Shown piece after piece: positions 46,211-58,386 of a DNA stretch of 64,000 nucleotides. The notes beneath the pieces were generated by a model that did no database searches, had not been told where the DNA came from, and was given only the letters and a program-made list of their open reading frames with translations. Within the stretch, counting starts at the first letter, position 1, and the number at the start of each line of letters is the position of its first letter. This DNA is from Eurosta solidaginis (lineage: Eukaryota > Arthropoda > Insecta > Diptera > Tephritidae). The stretch lies in NCBI RefSeq assembly GCF_040869045.1, contig NC_090319.1, forward strand, positions 178,720,645-178,784,644, given 5' to 3'. The translations under genes and the position numbers were made by a program.

Positions 46211-48279
46211 TGAAAGTTGGTATGTCGGTTCCTGGACGCTCATCTCAGATCGCTATTTAAAATGAACGATATCGGATTATAACCACGCCCACTTTTTCGA
46301 TATCGAAAATTTCGAAAAATCGAAAAAGTGCGATAATTCATTACCAAATACGGCTAAAGCGATGAAACTTGGTAGGTGAGTTGAACTTATGACGCAGAAT
46401 TGTAGATTAGTAAATATTTGGGCAATGGACGTGGCACCGCCCACTTTTAAAAGAAGGTAATTTAGAAGTTTTGCAAGCTGTAATTTGGCAGTCGTTGAGG
46501 ATATCATGATGAAATTTGGCAGGAACGTTACTCCTGTTAATATATTTATTCTTAATAAAAATTTTCAAAATCGAAAGACGACCACGCCCATTTAAAAAAA
46601 AAATTTTTTTTAAGTCAAATTTAAAAAAAAAGTTAAATCTTTACAGTATATAAGTAAATTATGTCAACATTCGACTCCAGTAATGATATGGTGCAATAAA
46701 ATACAAAAATAAAGGAAAATTTCAAAATGGGCGTGGCTCCGCCCTTTTTCGTTTAATTTGTCTAGGATAATTTTAATGCCATAAGTCGAACGAAAATTTA
46801 CCAATCCTTGTGAAATTTGGTAGGGGCTTAGATTCTAGGACGAAAACTATTTTCTGTGAAAAAGGGCGAAATCGGCTGAAGCCACGCCCAGTTTTTATAC
46901 ACAGTCGACTGTCTGTCCTTCCGCTCGGCCGTTAACACGATAACTTGAGCAAAAATGGATATATCTTTACTAAACTCAGTTCACGCAATTATCTGAACTC
47001 ACTTTGTATTGGTGTAAAAAATGGCCGAAATCCGACAATGACCACGCGCACTTTTTCGATATCGAAAGTTACGAAAAATTAAAAATATGCCATAATTCTA
47101 TACCAAATACGAAAAAAGGGATGAAACATAGTAATTGGATTGGTTTATTAACGCAGAATATAACTTTAGAAAAAACTTTGTAAAATGGGTGTGACACCTA
47201 CCATATTAAGTAGAAGAAAATGAAAAAGTTCTGCAGGGCGAAAATAAAATCCCTTGATACCCATATCGTACAAACAAATTCTAGAGTCACCCCTGGTCCA
47301 CCTTTATGGCGATATCTCAAAAAGGCGTCGACCTATAGAACTAAGGCCCACTCCCTTTTAAAATACTCATTAATACCTTTCTTTTGATACCCATATCGTA
47401 CAAACACATTCTAGAGTCACCTCTGGTCCACCTTTATTACGATATCTCGAAAAGGCGTCCACCTAGAGAACTAAGGCCCACTCCCTTTTAAAATACTCAT
47501 TAACACCTTTCATTTGATACCCATATCGTACAAACAAATTCTAGAGTCACCCTTGGTCCACCTTTATGGCGATATCTCGAAAAGGCGTCCACCTATAGAA
47601 CTCAGGCCCACTCCCTTATGAAATACTCATTAACACATTTCATTTGATACCCATATCGTACAAACATATTCTAGAGTCACCTCTGGTCAACCTTTATGGC
47701 GATATCTCGAAAAGGCGTCCACCTATAGAACTAAGGCCCACTCCCTTTTAAAATACTAATTAACACCTTTAGTTTGATACCCATATTGTACAAACGCATT
47801 CTAGAGTCATCCCTAGTCCACCTTTATGGCGATATCTCAAAAAGGCGTCCACCTATAGAACTAAGGCCCACTCCCTTTTAAAATACTCATTAACACCTTT
47901 CATTTGATACCCACATCGTACAAACAAATTCTAGAGTCACCTCTGGTCCACCTCGATATCTCGAAAAGGCGTCCACCTATAGAACTAAGGCCCACTCCCT
48001 TTTAAAATACTTATTAACACCTTTAATTTGGTACCCATATCGTACAAACAAATTCTAGAGTCACCCTTGGTCCACCTTTATGGCGATATCTCGAAAAGGC
48101 GTCCACCCATAGAACTAAGGCCCACTCCCTTTTAAAATACTAATTAACACCTTTAGTTTGATACCCATATTGTACAAACGCATTCTAGAGTCATCCCTAG
48201 TCCACCTTTATGGCGATATCTCGAAAAGGCGTCCACCTATAGAACTAAGGCCCACTCCCTTTTAAAATACTCATTAACA
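46211..48279 (+). mobile_element. HINE1, plus orientation, 5' truncated (left arm)
   Basis: It joins LINE copy E at TATGCCGCTC and starts inside HINE1 at TGAAAGTTGGTATGTCGGTT, lacking the first ~200 bp. The middle region with CACGCCCACTTTTTCGATAT runs to ~47250, then about eight ~130-bp central repeats. It ends abruptly at TCATTAACA, where the orientation flips. Confidence 0.8.
47251..48279 (+). repeat. HINE1 central repeats, left arm
   Basis: Units of ~130 bp with TGATACCCATATCGTACAAA and GTCCACCTTTATGGCGATAT. The pair of variants at 47756-47890 and 48149-48230 is nearly the same (TTTAGTTTGATACCCATATT), about 390 bp apart. Confidence 0.8.
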
Positions 48280-49640
48280 GGGAGTAGGCCATAGTTCTAT
48301 AGGTGGACGCCATTAAGGGATATCGCCATAAAGGTGGACCAGGGGTGACTCTAGAATTGGTTTGTACGATATGGTTATCAAATGAAAGGTGTTAATGAGT
48401 ATTTTAGAAGGGCGTGGGCGTTAGTTCTGTAGGTGGACGCCTTTTCGAGATATCGCCATAAAGGTGGACCAGGGGTGACTCTAGAATTTGTGTGAAAGAT
48501 ATGGGTATCAAATGAAAAGTGCTAAAGGGTATTTTAAAAGGGAGTTAGTTCTATAGGTGGACGCCTTTTCGAGATATCGCCATAAAGGTGGACCAGCGTG
48601 ACTCTCAAATTTGTTTGTACGATATGGGTATCAAACGAAAGGTGTCAATGAGTATTTTAAAAGGGCGTGGACCTTAGTTCTATAGGTGGACGCCTTTTCG
48701 AGATATCGCCATAAAGGTGGACCAAGGGTGACTCTAGAATTTGTTCGTACGATATGGGTATCAAATGAAAAGTGCTAAAGGGTATTTTAAAAGGGATTGG
48801 GCCTTAGTTCTATAGGTGGACGCCTTTTCGAGATATCGCCATAAAGGTGGACCAGGGGTGACTCTAGAATGCGTTTGTACAATATGGGTATCAAACGAAA
48901 GGTGTTAATGAGTATTTTAAAAGGGAGTGGGCCTTAGTTCTATAGGTGGACGCCTTTTCGAGATATCGCCATAAAGGTGGACCAGCGTGACTCTCAAATT
49001 TGTTTGTATGATATGGGTATCAAATGAAAGGTGTCAATGAGTATTTTAAAAGGGCGTGGACCTTAGTTCTATAGGTGGACGCCTTTTCGAGATATCGCCA
49101 TAAAGGTGGACCAAGGGTGACTCTAGAATTTGTTCGTACGATATGGGTATCAAATGAAAAGTGCTAAAGGGTATTTTAAAAGGGATTGGGCCTTAGTTCT
49201 ATAGGTGGACGCCTTTTCGAGATATCGCCATAAAGGTGGACCAGGGGTGACTCTAGAATGCGTTTGTACAATATGGGTATCAAACGAAAGGTGTTAATGA
49301 GTATTTTAAAAGGGAGTGGGCGTTAGTTCTATAGGTGGACGCCTTTTCGAGATATCGCCATAAAGGTGGACCAGCGTGACTCTCAAATTTGTTTGTACGA
49401 TATGGGTATCAAATGAAAGGTGTCAATGAGTATTTTAAAAGGGCGTGGACCTTAGTTCTATAGGTGGACGCCTTTTCGAGATATCGCCATAGAGGTGGAC
49501 CAGGGGTGACTCTAGAATTTGTTTGAAAGATATGGGTATCAAATGAAAGGTGTTAATGAGTATTTTAAAAGGGAGTGGTCGTAATTGTATATGTGAAGGC
49601 GTTTTCGAGATATTGACCAAAATGTGGACCAGCGTGACCC
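48280..49640 (-). repeat. HINE1 central repeats with three-unit higher-order pattern
   Basis: The marker CCAGCGTGACTCTCAAATTT occurs near 48593, 48983 and 49372, spaced ~390 bp (three units). CCAAGGGTGACTCTAGAATT and GCTAAAGGGTATTTTAAAAG repeat with the same spacing. Confidence 0.85.
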
Positions 49641-50783
49641 AGAGCATCATCTGTCGGGTACCACTAATTTATTTATATATGTAATACCACGAACAGTATT
49701 CCTGCCAAGATTCCGAGGGCTTTTGATTTCGCCCTGCAAAAATTTTGCATTTTCTTCTACTTAATATGGTAGGTGTCACAACCATTTTGCAAAGTTTTTT
49801 TTCTGAAGTTATATTTTGCGTCAATAAACCAATCCAATTACCATGTTTCATCCCTTTTTTCGTATTTGGTATAGAATTATGGCATTTTTTTCATTTTTCT
49901 TAACTTTCGATATCGAAAAAGTGGGCGTGGCCGTAGCCGCATTTCGGCCATTGTTTACACCAATACATATTGAGTTCAGATAAATACGTGAACTGAGTTT
50001 AGTAAAGATATATCAATGTTTGCTCAAGTTATCGCGTTAACGGCCGAGCGGAAGGACAGACGGTCGACTGTGTATAAATACTGGGCGTGGCTTCAACCGA
50101 TTTCGCCCTTTTTCACAGAAAACAGTTATCGTCATAGAATCTAAGCCTCTAACAAATTTCACAAGGATTGGTAAATTTTTGTTCGACTTATGGCATTAAA
50201 AGTATCTTAGACAAATTAAACGAAAAAGGGCGGAGCCAAGCCCATTTTGAAATTTTCTTTTATTTTTGTATTTTATTGCACCATATCATTATTGGAGTCG
50301 AATGTTGACATAATTTACTTATATACTGTAAAGATATTAAATTTTTTGTTAAAATTTGATTTAAAATTTTTTTTTTAAGTGGGTGTGGTCGTTCTCCAAC
50401 TTACCTACTAAGTTTCATCGCTTTATTCGGCTTTTGGTAATGAATTATCGCACTTTTGTGTTTTTCGAAATTTTCGATATCGAAAAAGTGAGCGTGGTTA
50501 TAGTCCGATATCGTTCATTTTAAATAGCGATCTGAGATGAGTGCCCAGGAACCTACATACTAAATTTCATCAAGATACCTCAAAATTTACTCGAGTTATC
50601 GTGTTAACGGACAGACGGATGGACGGACGGATGGACGGACATGGCTCAATCAATCATTTTTTTCGAAAATGATGATTTTGATATATTGGAGTCTATAACT
50701 ATCTCGATTCCTTTATACCTGTACAACCAACCGTTATCCAATCAAAGTTAATATACTCTGTGAGCTCTGTTCAACTGAGTATA
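48280..50783 (-). mobile_element. HINE1, minus orientation, 3' truncated (right arm)
   Basis: On the minus strand it begins at 50783 with TATACTCAGTTGAACAGAGC (terminal hairpin), the GTCC-type microsatellite (~50615-50645), the CACGCCCACTTTTT-type middle and central repeats from ~49640 down to 48280. The 3' hairpin end is missing. Together with the left arm it makes a large inverted repeat. Confidence 0.8.
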
Positions 50784-51030
50784 GCAAAAAAAAGTTTTAT
50801 AAAAAAATAAATAAATGTAAGGCGCGATAACCTCCGAAGAGATCTAAGGCCGAGCTTCTCTTCCAATTTGCGTCGTGCTCCTCTTGATTTTCCCTACAAA
50901 TTGGGCGGACGGGACCTACATGTTTTATGTCCGAACGGCATCTGCAAGGCAGATGAGTTTTCACTGAGAGCTTTTCATGGCAGAAATACACCCGGAGCGC
51001 TTGCCAAACACTGCCGAGGGGCGACCCCAC
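50784..51030 (-). mobile_element. SINE fragment, minus orientation
   Basis: Reverse complement of the SINE body: A-rich tail complement near 50784-50817, GGCGCGATAACCTCCGAAG, GCAGATGAGTTTTCACTGAG and CTGCCGAGGGGCGACCCC. The tRNA-like head is absent. Confidence 0.85.
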
Positions 51031-51965
51031 TTGAGGGCAGTGCGTTGCCACAACGTCCATTAAAAAAAAGTCTGTGGTACAAGTTTGCCAAAAAAGGCTT
51101 ACAATTTATGTTTGGCATATAAAACCCCCTAGCTATCGTACACGTAACTGCCTATCCGAATTGACTCTTCAACCACTTTATGAGGGTTTATGCCATAACA
51201 ACAATAAGAACAACCATAAAACCAATCATAGTATATACGAGTTAAAAATTCACATTCACTTATTTATTTATGTACAAGGAATCTAATTCAGAAAGTGTTA
51301 AATTTAGGTACTAATGTTACATTCTTCTTGTTTTTTGTGGTATTTTTTTAATAAGTACTAGCAAATAAAAGGTTAAAATGGAAATTTTTCAGGTAATATT
51401 TATTCCTTCAATATAAACAAAACACCCGTATTCTAAGCGTTATTCAAATAGGTTTAAAAATGAATTTGTTATAAATTCAGTTTCAGTTCAAGTTATTGTT
51501 AGAATAAATAACAAGGTGTTTCGCAAGAAACAAAAGAAACAAAAGTTTTGTCTGTTGTCCCGGAACAAGTTTTTATACATTGAAAAACTCCGCTCTATAT
51601 TAACCGAAGTAATCGGTGCATACTTAAAAGCTAAAGTTTCATCAACTGTATACTTTTCAAAAACATCGTTTGTTATTTACTCGATCTACACAAAATTTTC
51701 CCCTTTTTTCTGTAACACTCTAAAAACTTTATTTTTTTGTAATAACTCTGTGAATTTGGTTTGCACTGTTGTAACACCAACGGCATAAATTAACTCCTTG
51801 GCAGGTAGGACTATTTCTATTTGTTCGCAGAGTGACAAGCCGGTCGTTTGGAGTTCTGTAATTGAACTGGCCAGGAATGCAAAATTTTATTGAATAAAAA
51901 TTATTTGTTGCCGCACCGTAGCATCAGATAGCAATTCTAGGCAACTTTAATGCGCTGAGACTCCT
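51031..51965. other. No gene recognised
   Basis: AT-rich sequence with no recognised protein. A 90-codon plus-strand frame at 51516-51788 is K/F/S-rich and has no supporting features; it is not called. Confidence 0.5.
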
Positions 51966-52536
51966 TTAAAGCACTAACAACTCGTTTGATGTTTCAAAGT
52001 TTTCCACATAATATTGAATAGCTTGCAGACAACTTCCCCAACGTGTAACGATAGGATGCGGAGGTAATGGCAAGTCTGGCTGCATTTCTTTGAAAAGTGT
52101 TAAGCGTGAAGGCGCTTTTAGAAATATATTTTTCAAATTTTGAAATTAACTTGTCAACTTCACGGTACTGATCCCTAATTTTCTCACAAACACGATGTAG
52201 TGCGTGGGCTAAACATGTTCAGTGCATAAGCTTTGGATAGAGTACTGAAATAACCTTAACTGCTTTAGTCATGTACAGTGCTGCATCAGTTATATAGAGC
52301 AAAATTTTGTCTGTGCTAGTGTATTCATCCAAGAGCTTAACGGAATCATCGAACAGACATGCGATCGCAGTATGATCTGCTTTTTCAAATTTAACTGTGT
52401 TTAGCAACATCTGTTTCGATAATTTTTCTATATCCAAGATACCAATTAACACATTTGCTACGTAGCGGCCAACACTGTCAGTAGTTTCATCAATAGAAAC
52501 GCATAAAAACTTAATTTTCCCTTCATTCTTGATCAT
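51966..52536 (-). pseudogene. hAT-type/DUF659 transposase-like gene, broken
   Basis: An open stretch of 105 codons (52536 to 52219) includes VSIDETTDSVGRYVANVLIG and LLYITDAALYMTKAVKV and ends YPKLMH. This pattern ('SIDETTD.. GRYVANV', 'ITDAA.YM.KA', 'YPK..H') is that of DUF659-containing proteins derived from hAT transposases, where these acidic positions belong to the RNase H-like catalytic fold. After a TGA the frame continues TCLAHALHRVCEKIR, then a frame change leads to APSRLTLFKEMQPDLPLPP and TRWGSCLQA before the end at 51966. The N-terminal BED finger and C-terminal dimerisation domain are not found. One stop and one frameshift mark it as dead; a host domesticated relative is possible but not supported. 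Confidence 0.8.
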
Positions 52537-53590
52537 GATTCAATCACGAGAGGTTTGCTCGGCTGACAAATTTTTGTTGACAATTGCAGCCATTTTGCTA
52601 CCAAATCGAACTGACATCCGTTAACTGTATTGTTTCTTTGCAATTTTCGAAAAATATTAGTAGTAGAAATAAAAAGCAATCAGTTTACAAATAGCCGATA
52701 AGTACAGAACTGCATAATTCCTTAGGACATTTTTTTTTAATTTTATGATGAATTTATTCACCATGCCATGATCTATTATGTGGCTGAACATATGTAGATA
52801 ATTTTATTAAAAGTGCGGACACCAAGGAATCGTGCACTTTCGTAAACCTATGAACATATGAAATCTAAACCAACTCAAAATTCATCATTCAACGTTAAAA
52901 ACTCGACTAGTAAATCGATTCACGTAAAAATGTCATTAGTAAATAATGGAGATGTCATAACGAAATGTACTCATTCCGTATGTTTGGAACATTCATCTCC
53001 ATTTAAGAATTTTTGGACTCGGTTTATATTTGAAATATTATGTACGCACTTATTTGATATATTCGGACCTCGTGAGTTAGTATCAAATTAACGTATTCCG
53101 AAAATTCTAAATTAACGGTTTATACCGAACACTTCCGTGAATACTTAACGGAAAAGAGCTTTACGAATTTGTGTGTGTAGCAGGACCTCGCAAAAGCTTA
53201 AATCGTCTGCCAAAGTCGAGGCCGGAACATAAAGCTCTAAGACAATAAGCCATCTTATTTTATTTCTTTTTGTCAGTTCATTGCGGCTGCTGATTAGAGT
53301 ACCACCACATATCAGCTGCCTGTTCAAAATCGACCTATCTCAAAATATTTTTCACAAATGTCCCATTTCAGGATTTGTTTCAAAAATGCCTGTGTATTTT
53401 TGAATAAAATTCTAGCGTACGGTAGTTTTCAAACAAATTTTGTTATTTCCCCCAAAACCTGTTGGCATTTACTAATTTATTATCACTACTAATATACCAC
53501 TAAAGGTACTTTTCTACTGCAATTTTATCTGAAGGGGAATGAATTATTCCCCGTTTTCCTTACTTCGTAAAAGCAACACGTGCAGATTTT
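52537..53590. other. No gene recognised
   Basis: AT-rich; 52537-52600 may hold upstream coding remains of the hAT-like gene (a minus-strand reading MAAIVNKNLSAEQTSRD then a stop). Short frames at 52858-53091 and 53145-53327 show no recognisable features. Confidence 0.45.
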
Positions 53591-55154
53591 TATACCTTTC
53601 ATGAAAATGAAATGGTATATTAATTTCGTCACGAAACCGAAAATTGTAAGTCCTTAAAGGAAAATAGATAGACCCACCATTAAGTATACCGAAATAATCA
53701 GGTTGAAGAGCTGCGTTGATTTAGCCATGTCCGTCTGTCCGTCTGTCCGTCTGTCTGTTTGTATGCAAACTAGTCCCTCAATTTTTGAGATATCTTGATA
53801 AAATTTGGTGAGCGGGTGTATTTGGGTGTCCGATTAAACATTTGTCGGAACCGACCGGATCGGACCACTATAGCATATATCCTCCATACAACCGATTTTT
53901 CAGAAAAAGAGGATTTTTGTAATATCTTACCCAATTTAACAGATTGAAGCTTCAAACTTCACCATATACTTTCGTATATTGCACATATTGTTGCCTGAAA
54001 AAATTGATGAGATCGATCGTATATATATTATATATCCCCCACAACCGATTGTTCAGATAAGGAACTTTTCGTATTTACTGCCCCATTTTAAGAGCTAGAG
54101 GCTTCAAATTTCAACGAATGCTTAGGTATATAGCATACATTGTTGTCTGAAAAAATGATAAAGATCGGTGGTATATATAGTATATATATGGTGGTATATA
54201 TAGTATATATATATAGTATATATATATATATATATTTTCGCAAATTTTAGCCCCATTTTAACAGCTAGAAGCTTCAAATTTCACCGAATACTTACGTATA
54301 TAGCATATATTGTTGTCTGAAAAAATCATAGAGATCGGTTGTATATATAGTATATATCTCATACAACCGATTGTTCAGATAAGAAACTTTTCGCACCCAT
54401 TTTCTACCCCATTTTAACAGCTATAAGCTTCAAATTTCACCGATTGCTTACGTATATAGCATATATTGTTGTCTGAAAAAATCATAGAGATCGGTTGTAT
54501 ATATAGTATATATCTCATACAACCGATTGTTCAGATAAGACACTTTTCGCAATTTCTACCCCATTTTAACAGCTATAAGCTTCAAATTTCACCGATTGCT
54601 TACGTATATATCATATATTGTTGTCTGAGAAAATCATAGAGATCGGTTGTATATATAGTATATATCTCATACAACCGATTGTTCAGATAAGAAACTTTTC
54701 GCAATTTCTACCCCATTTTAACAGCTAGAAGCTTCAAATTTCAGCAAATGCTTAAGTATATAGCATATATTGTTGTCTGAAAAAATCATAGAGATCGGTT
54801 GTATATATAGTATATATCTCATACAACCGATTGTTCAGATAAGAAACTTTCCGTAATTTCTGCCCCGTTTTAACAGCTAGAAGCTTCAAATTTCACAAAA
54901 CGCTTACGTATATAGCAGATATTGTTGTCTGAAAAAATCATAGAGATCGGTGGTATATATATTATATACTTCATATAAACTCTCATTTTTGCCCCTTTTT
55001 TACGGCTAGAAGCTTCAAAATTCATCAAATTTCATCAAATAGTTACATTTACGTCATATATTTTTGAAATACGTGATTCGTAGTCATAGTTTTTACATGC
55101 AGACCACAAAAAACGTGAAGCTTTGCATCCTCACACAGATTACCTACCTATTTT
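53591..55154 (+). mobile_element. HINE2 copy 1 (Helentron/DINE-1-like)
   Basis: It begins TATACCTTTCATGAAAATGA: TATACCTTTCAT pairs with ATGAAATGGTATA around GAAA, a stem of ~12 bp with one bulged base. A (GTCT/GTCC) microsatellite follows GCCATGTCCGTCTGTCC near 53730. Then come ~152-156-bp central repeats and a conserved 3' end (AAACGTGAAGCTTTGCATCC, CACACAGATTACCTACC). The next copy follows directly. Terminal hairpin, GTCY microsatellite and central repeats match the DINE-1/HINE plan. It codes for nothing. Confidence 0.7.
54140..54960 (+). repeat. HINE2 central tandem repeats, copy 1
   Basis: Five or six units of ~152-156 bp with GATCGGTTGTATATATAGTA, ACAACCGATTGTTCAGATAA and ACAGCTATAAGCTTCAAATT. 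A TA-rich palindromic microsatellite (TATATAGTATATATA) lies at 54165-54236. Confidence 0.85.
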
Positions 55155-58100
55155 TATACCTTTCATGAAAATGAAATGGTATATTAATTTCGTCACGAAA
55201 CCGAAAATTGTAAGTCCTTAAAGGAAAATAGATAGACCCACCATTAAGTATACCGAAATAATCAGGTTGAAGAGCTGAGTTGATTTAGCCATGTCCGTCT
55301 GTCCGTCTGTCCGTCTGTCTGTTTGTATACAAACTAGTCCCTCAATTTTTGAGATATCTTGATAAAATTTGGTGAGCGGGTGTATTTGGGTGTCCGATTA
55401 GACATTTGTCGGAACCGAACGGATCGGACCACTATAGCATATATCCTCCATACAACCGATTTTTCAGAAAAAGAGGATTTTTGTAATATCTTACCCAATT
55501 TAACAGATTGAAGCTTCAAACTTCACCATATACTTTCGTATATTGCACATATTGTTGCCTGAAAAAATTGATGAGATCGGTCGTATATATAGTATATATC
55601 CCCCACAACCGATTGTTCAGATAAGGAACTTTTCGTAATTACTGCCCCATTTTAAGAGCTAGAGGCTTCAAATTTCAACGAATGCTTAGGTATATAGCAT
55701 ACATTGTTGTCTGAAAAAATCATAGAGATCGGTTGTATATATAGTATATATCTCATACAACCGATTGTTCAGATAAGAAACTTTTCGCAATTTCTACCCC
55801 ATTTTATCAGCTATAAGCTTCAAATTTCACCGATTGCTTACGTATATAGCATATATTGTTGTCTGAAAAAATCATAGACATCGGTTGTATATATAGTATA
55901 TATCTCATACAACCGATTGTTCAGATAAGAAACTTTTCGCAATTTCTACCCCATTTTAACAGCTATAAGCTTCAAATTTCACCGATTGCTTACGTATATA
56001 GCATATATTGTTGTCTGGGAAAATCATAGAGATCGGTTGTATATATAGTATATATCTCATACAACCGATTGTTCAGATAAGAAACTTTTCGCAATTTCTA
56101 CCCCATTTTATCAGCTATAAGCTTCAAATTTCACCGATTGCTTACGTATATAGCATATATTGTTGTCTGAAAAAATCATAGACATCGGTTGTATATATAG
56201 TATATATCTCATACAACCGATTGTTCAGATAAGAAACTTTTCGTAATTTCTACCCCATTTTAACAGCTAGAAGCTTCAAATTTCAGCAAATGCTTAAGTA
56301 TATAGCATATATTGTTGTCTGAAAAAATCATAGAGATCGGTTGTATATATAGTATATATCTCATACAACCGATTGTTCAGATAAGAAACTTTGCGCAATT
56401 TCTGCCCCGTTTTAACAGCTAGAAGCTTCAAATTTCACAAAATGCTTACGTATATAGCATATATTGTTGTCTGAAAAAATCATAGAGATCGGTGGTATAT
56501 ATAGTATATATCTCATACAACCGATTGTTCAGATAAGAAACTTTTCGCAATTTCTACCCCATTTTATCAGCTATAAGCTTCAAATTTCACCGATTGCTTA
56601 CGTATATAGCATATATTGTTGTCTGAAAAAATCATAGACATCGGTTGTATATATAGTATATATCTCATACAACCGATTGTTCAGATAAGAAACTTTTCGC
56701 AATTTCTACCCCATTTTAACAGCTATAAGCTTCAAATTTCACCGATTGCTTACGTATATAGCATATATTGTTGTCTGAAAAAATCATAGACATCGGTTGT
56801 ATATATAGTATATATCTCATACAACAGATTGTTCAGATAAGAAACTTTTCGCAATTTCTACCCCATTTTAACAGCTATAAGCTTCAAATTTCACCGATTG
56901 CTTACGTATATAGCATATATTGTTGTCTGGGAAAATCATAGAGATCGGTGGTATATATAGTATATATATGGTGGTATATATAGTATATATATATAGTATA
57001 TATATATATATATATTTTCGCAAATTTTAGCCCCATTTTAACAGCTAGAAGCTTCAAATTTCACCGAATACTTACGTATATAGCATATATTGTTGTCTGA
57101 AAAAATCATAGAGATCGGTTGTATATATAGTATATATCTCATACAACCGATTGTTCAGATAAGAAACTTTTCGCAATTTCTACCCCATTTTAACAGCTAT
57201 AAGCTTCAAATTTCACCGATTGCTTACGTATATAGCATATATTGTTGTCTGAAAAAATCATAGACATCGGTTGTATATATAGTATATATCTCATACAACC
57301 GATTGTTCAGATAAGAAACTTTTCGCAATTTCTACCCCATTTTATCAGCTATAAGCTTCAAATTTCACCGATTGCTTACGTATATAGCATATATTGTTGT
57401 CTGAAAAAATCATAGACATCGGTTGTATATATAGTATATATCTCATACAACCGATTGTTCAGATAAGAAACTTTTCGCAATTTCTACCCCATTTTAACAG
57501 CTATAAGCTTCAAATTTCACCGATTGCTTACGTATATAGCATATATTGTTGTCTGAAAAAATCATAGACATCGGTTGTATATATAGTATATATCTCATAC
57601 AACCGATTGTTCAGATAAGAAACTTTTCGCAATTTCTACCCCATTTTATCAGCTATAAGCTTCAAATTTCACCGATTGCTTACGTATATAGCATATATTG
57701 TTGTCTGAAAAAATCATAGACATCGGTTGTATATATAGTATATATCTCATACAACCGATTGTTCAGATAAGAAACTTTTCGCAATTTCTACCCCATTTTA
57801 ACAGCTATAAGCTTCAAATTTCACCGATTGCTTACGTATATAGCATATATTGTTGTCTGGGAAAATCATAGAGATCGGTTGTATATATAGTATATATCTC
57901 ATACAACCGATTGTTCAGATAAGAAACTTTTCGCAATTTCTACCCCATTTTAACAGCTAGAAGCTTCAAATTTCAGCAAATGCTTAAGTATATAGCATAT
58001 ATTGTTGTCTGAAAAAATCATAGAGATCGGTTGTATATATAGTATATATCTCATACAACCGATTGTTCAGATAAGAAACTTTGCGCAATTTCTGCCCCGT

Positions 58101-58386
58101 TTTAACAGCTAGAAGCTTCAAATTTCACAAAATGCTTACGTATATAGCATATATTGTTGTCTGAAAAAATCATAGAGATCGGTGGTATATATATTATATA
58201 CTTCATATAAACTCTCATTTTTGCCCCTTTTTTACGGCTAGAAGCTTCAAAATTCATCAAATTTCATCAAATAGTTACGTTTGCGTCATATATTTTTGAA
58301 ATACGTGATTCGTAGTCATAGTTTTTACATGCAGACCACAAAAAACGTGAAGCTTTGCATCCTCACACAGATTACCTACCTATTTT
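55155..58386 (+). mobile_element. HINE2 copy 2, expanded
   Basis: Same start and end as copy 1 but 3.2 kb, because the central array has about 16-17 units. The TA microsatellite normally near the start of the array also occurs in its middle (56948-57015), so two elements or arrays recombined inside the repeats. Confidence 0.75.
55725..58200 (+). repeat. HINE2 central repeats with dimeric higher-order pattern
   Basis: Units with CATTTTATCAGCTATAAGC plus GACATCGG alternate with CATTTTAACAGC units in several places (~55800, 56103, 57335, 57640), a spacing of ~303-305 bp, twice the basic unit. Confidence 0.75.
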
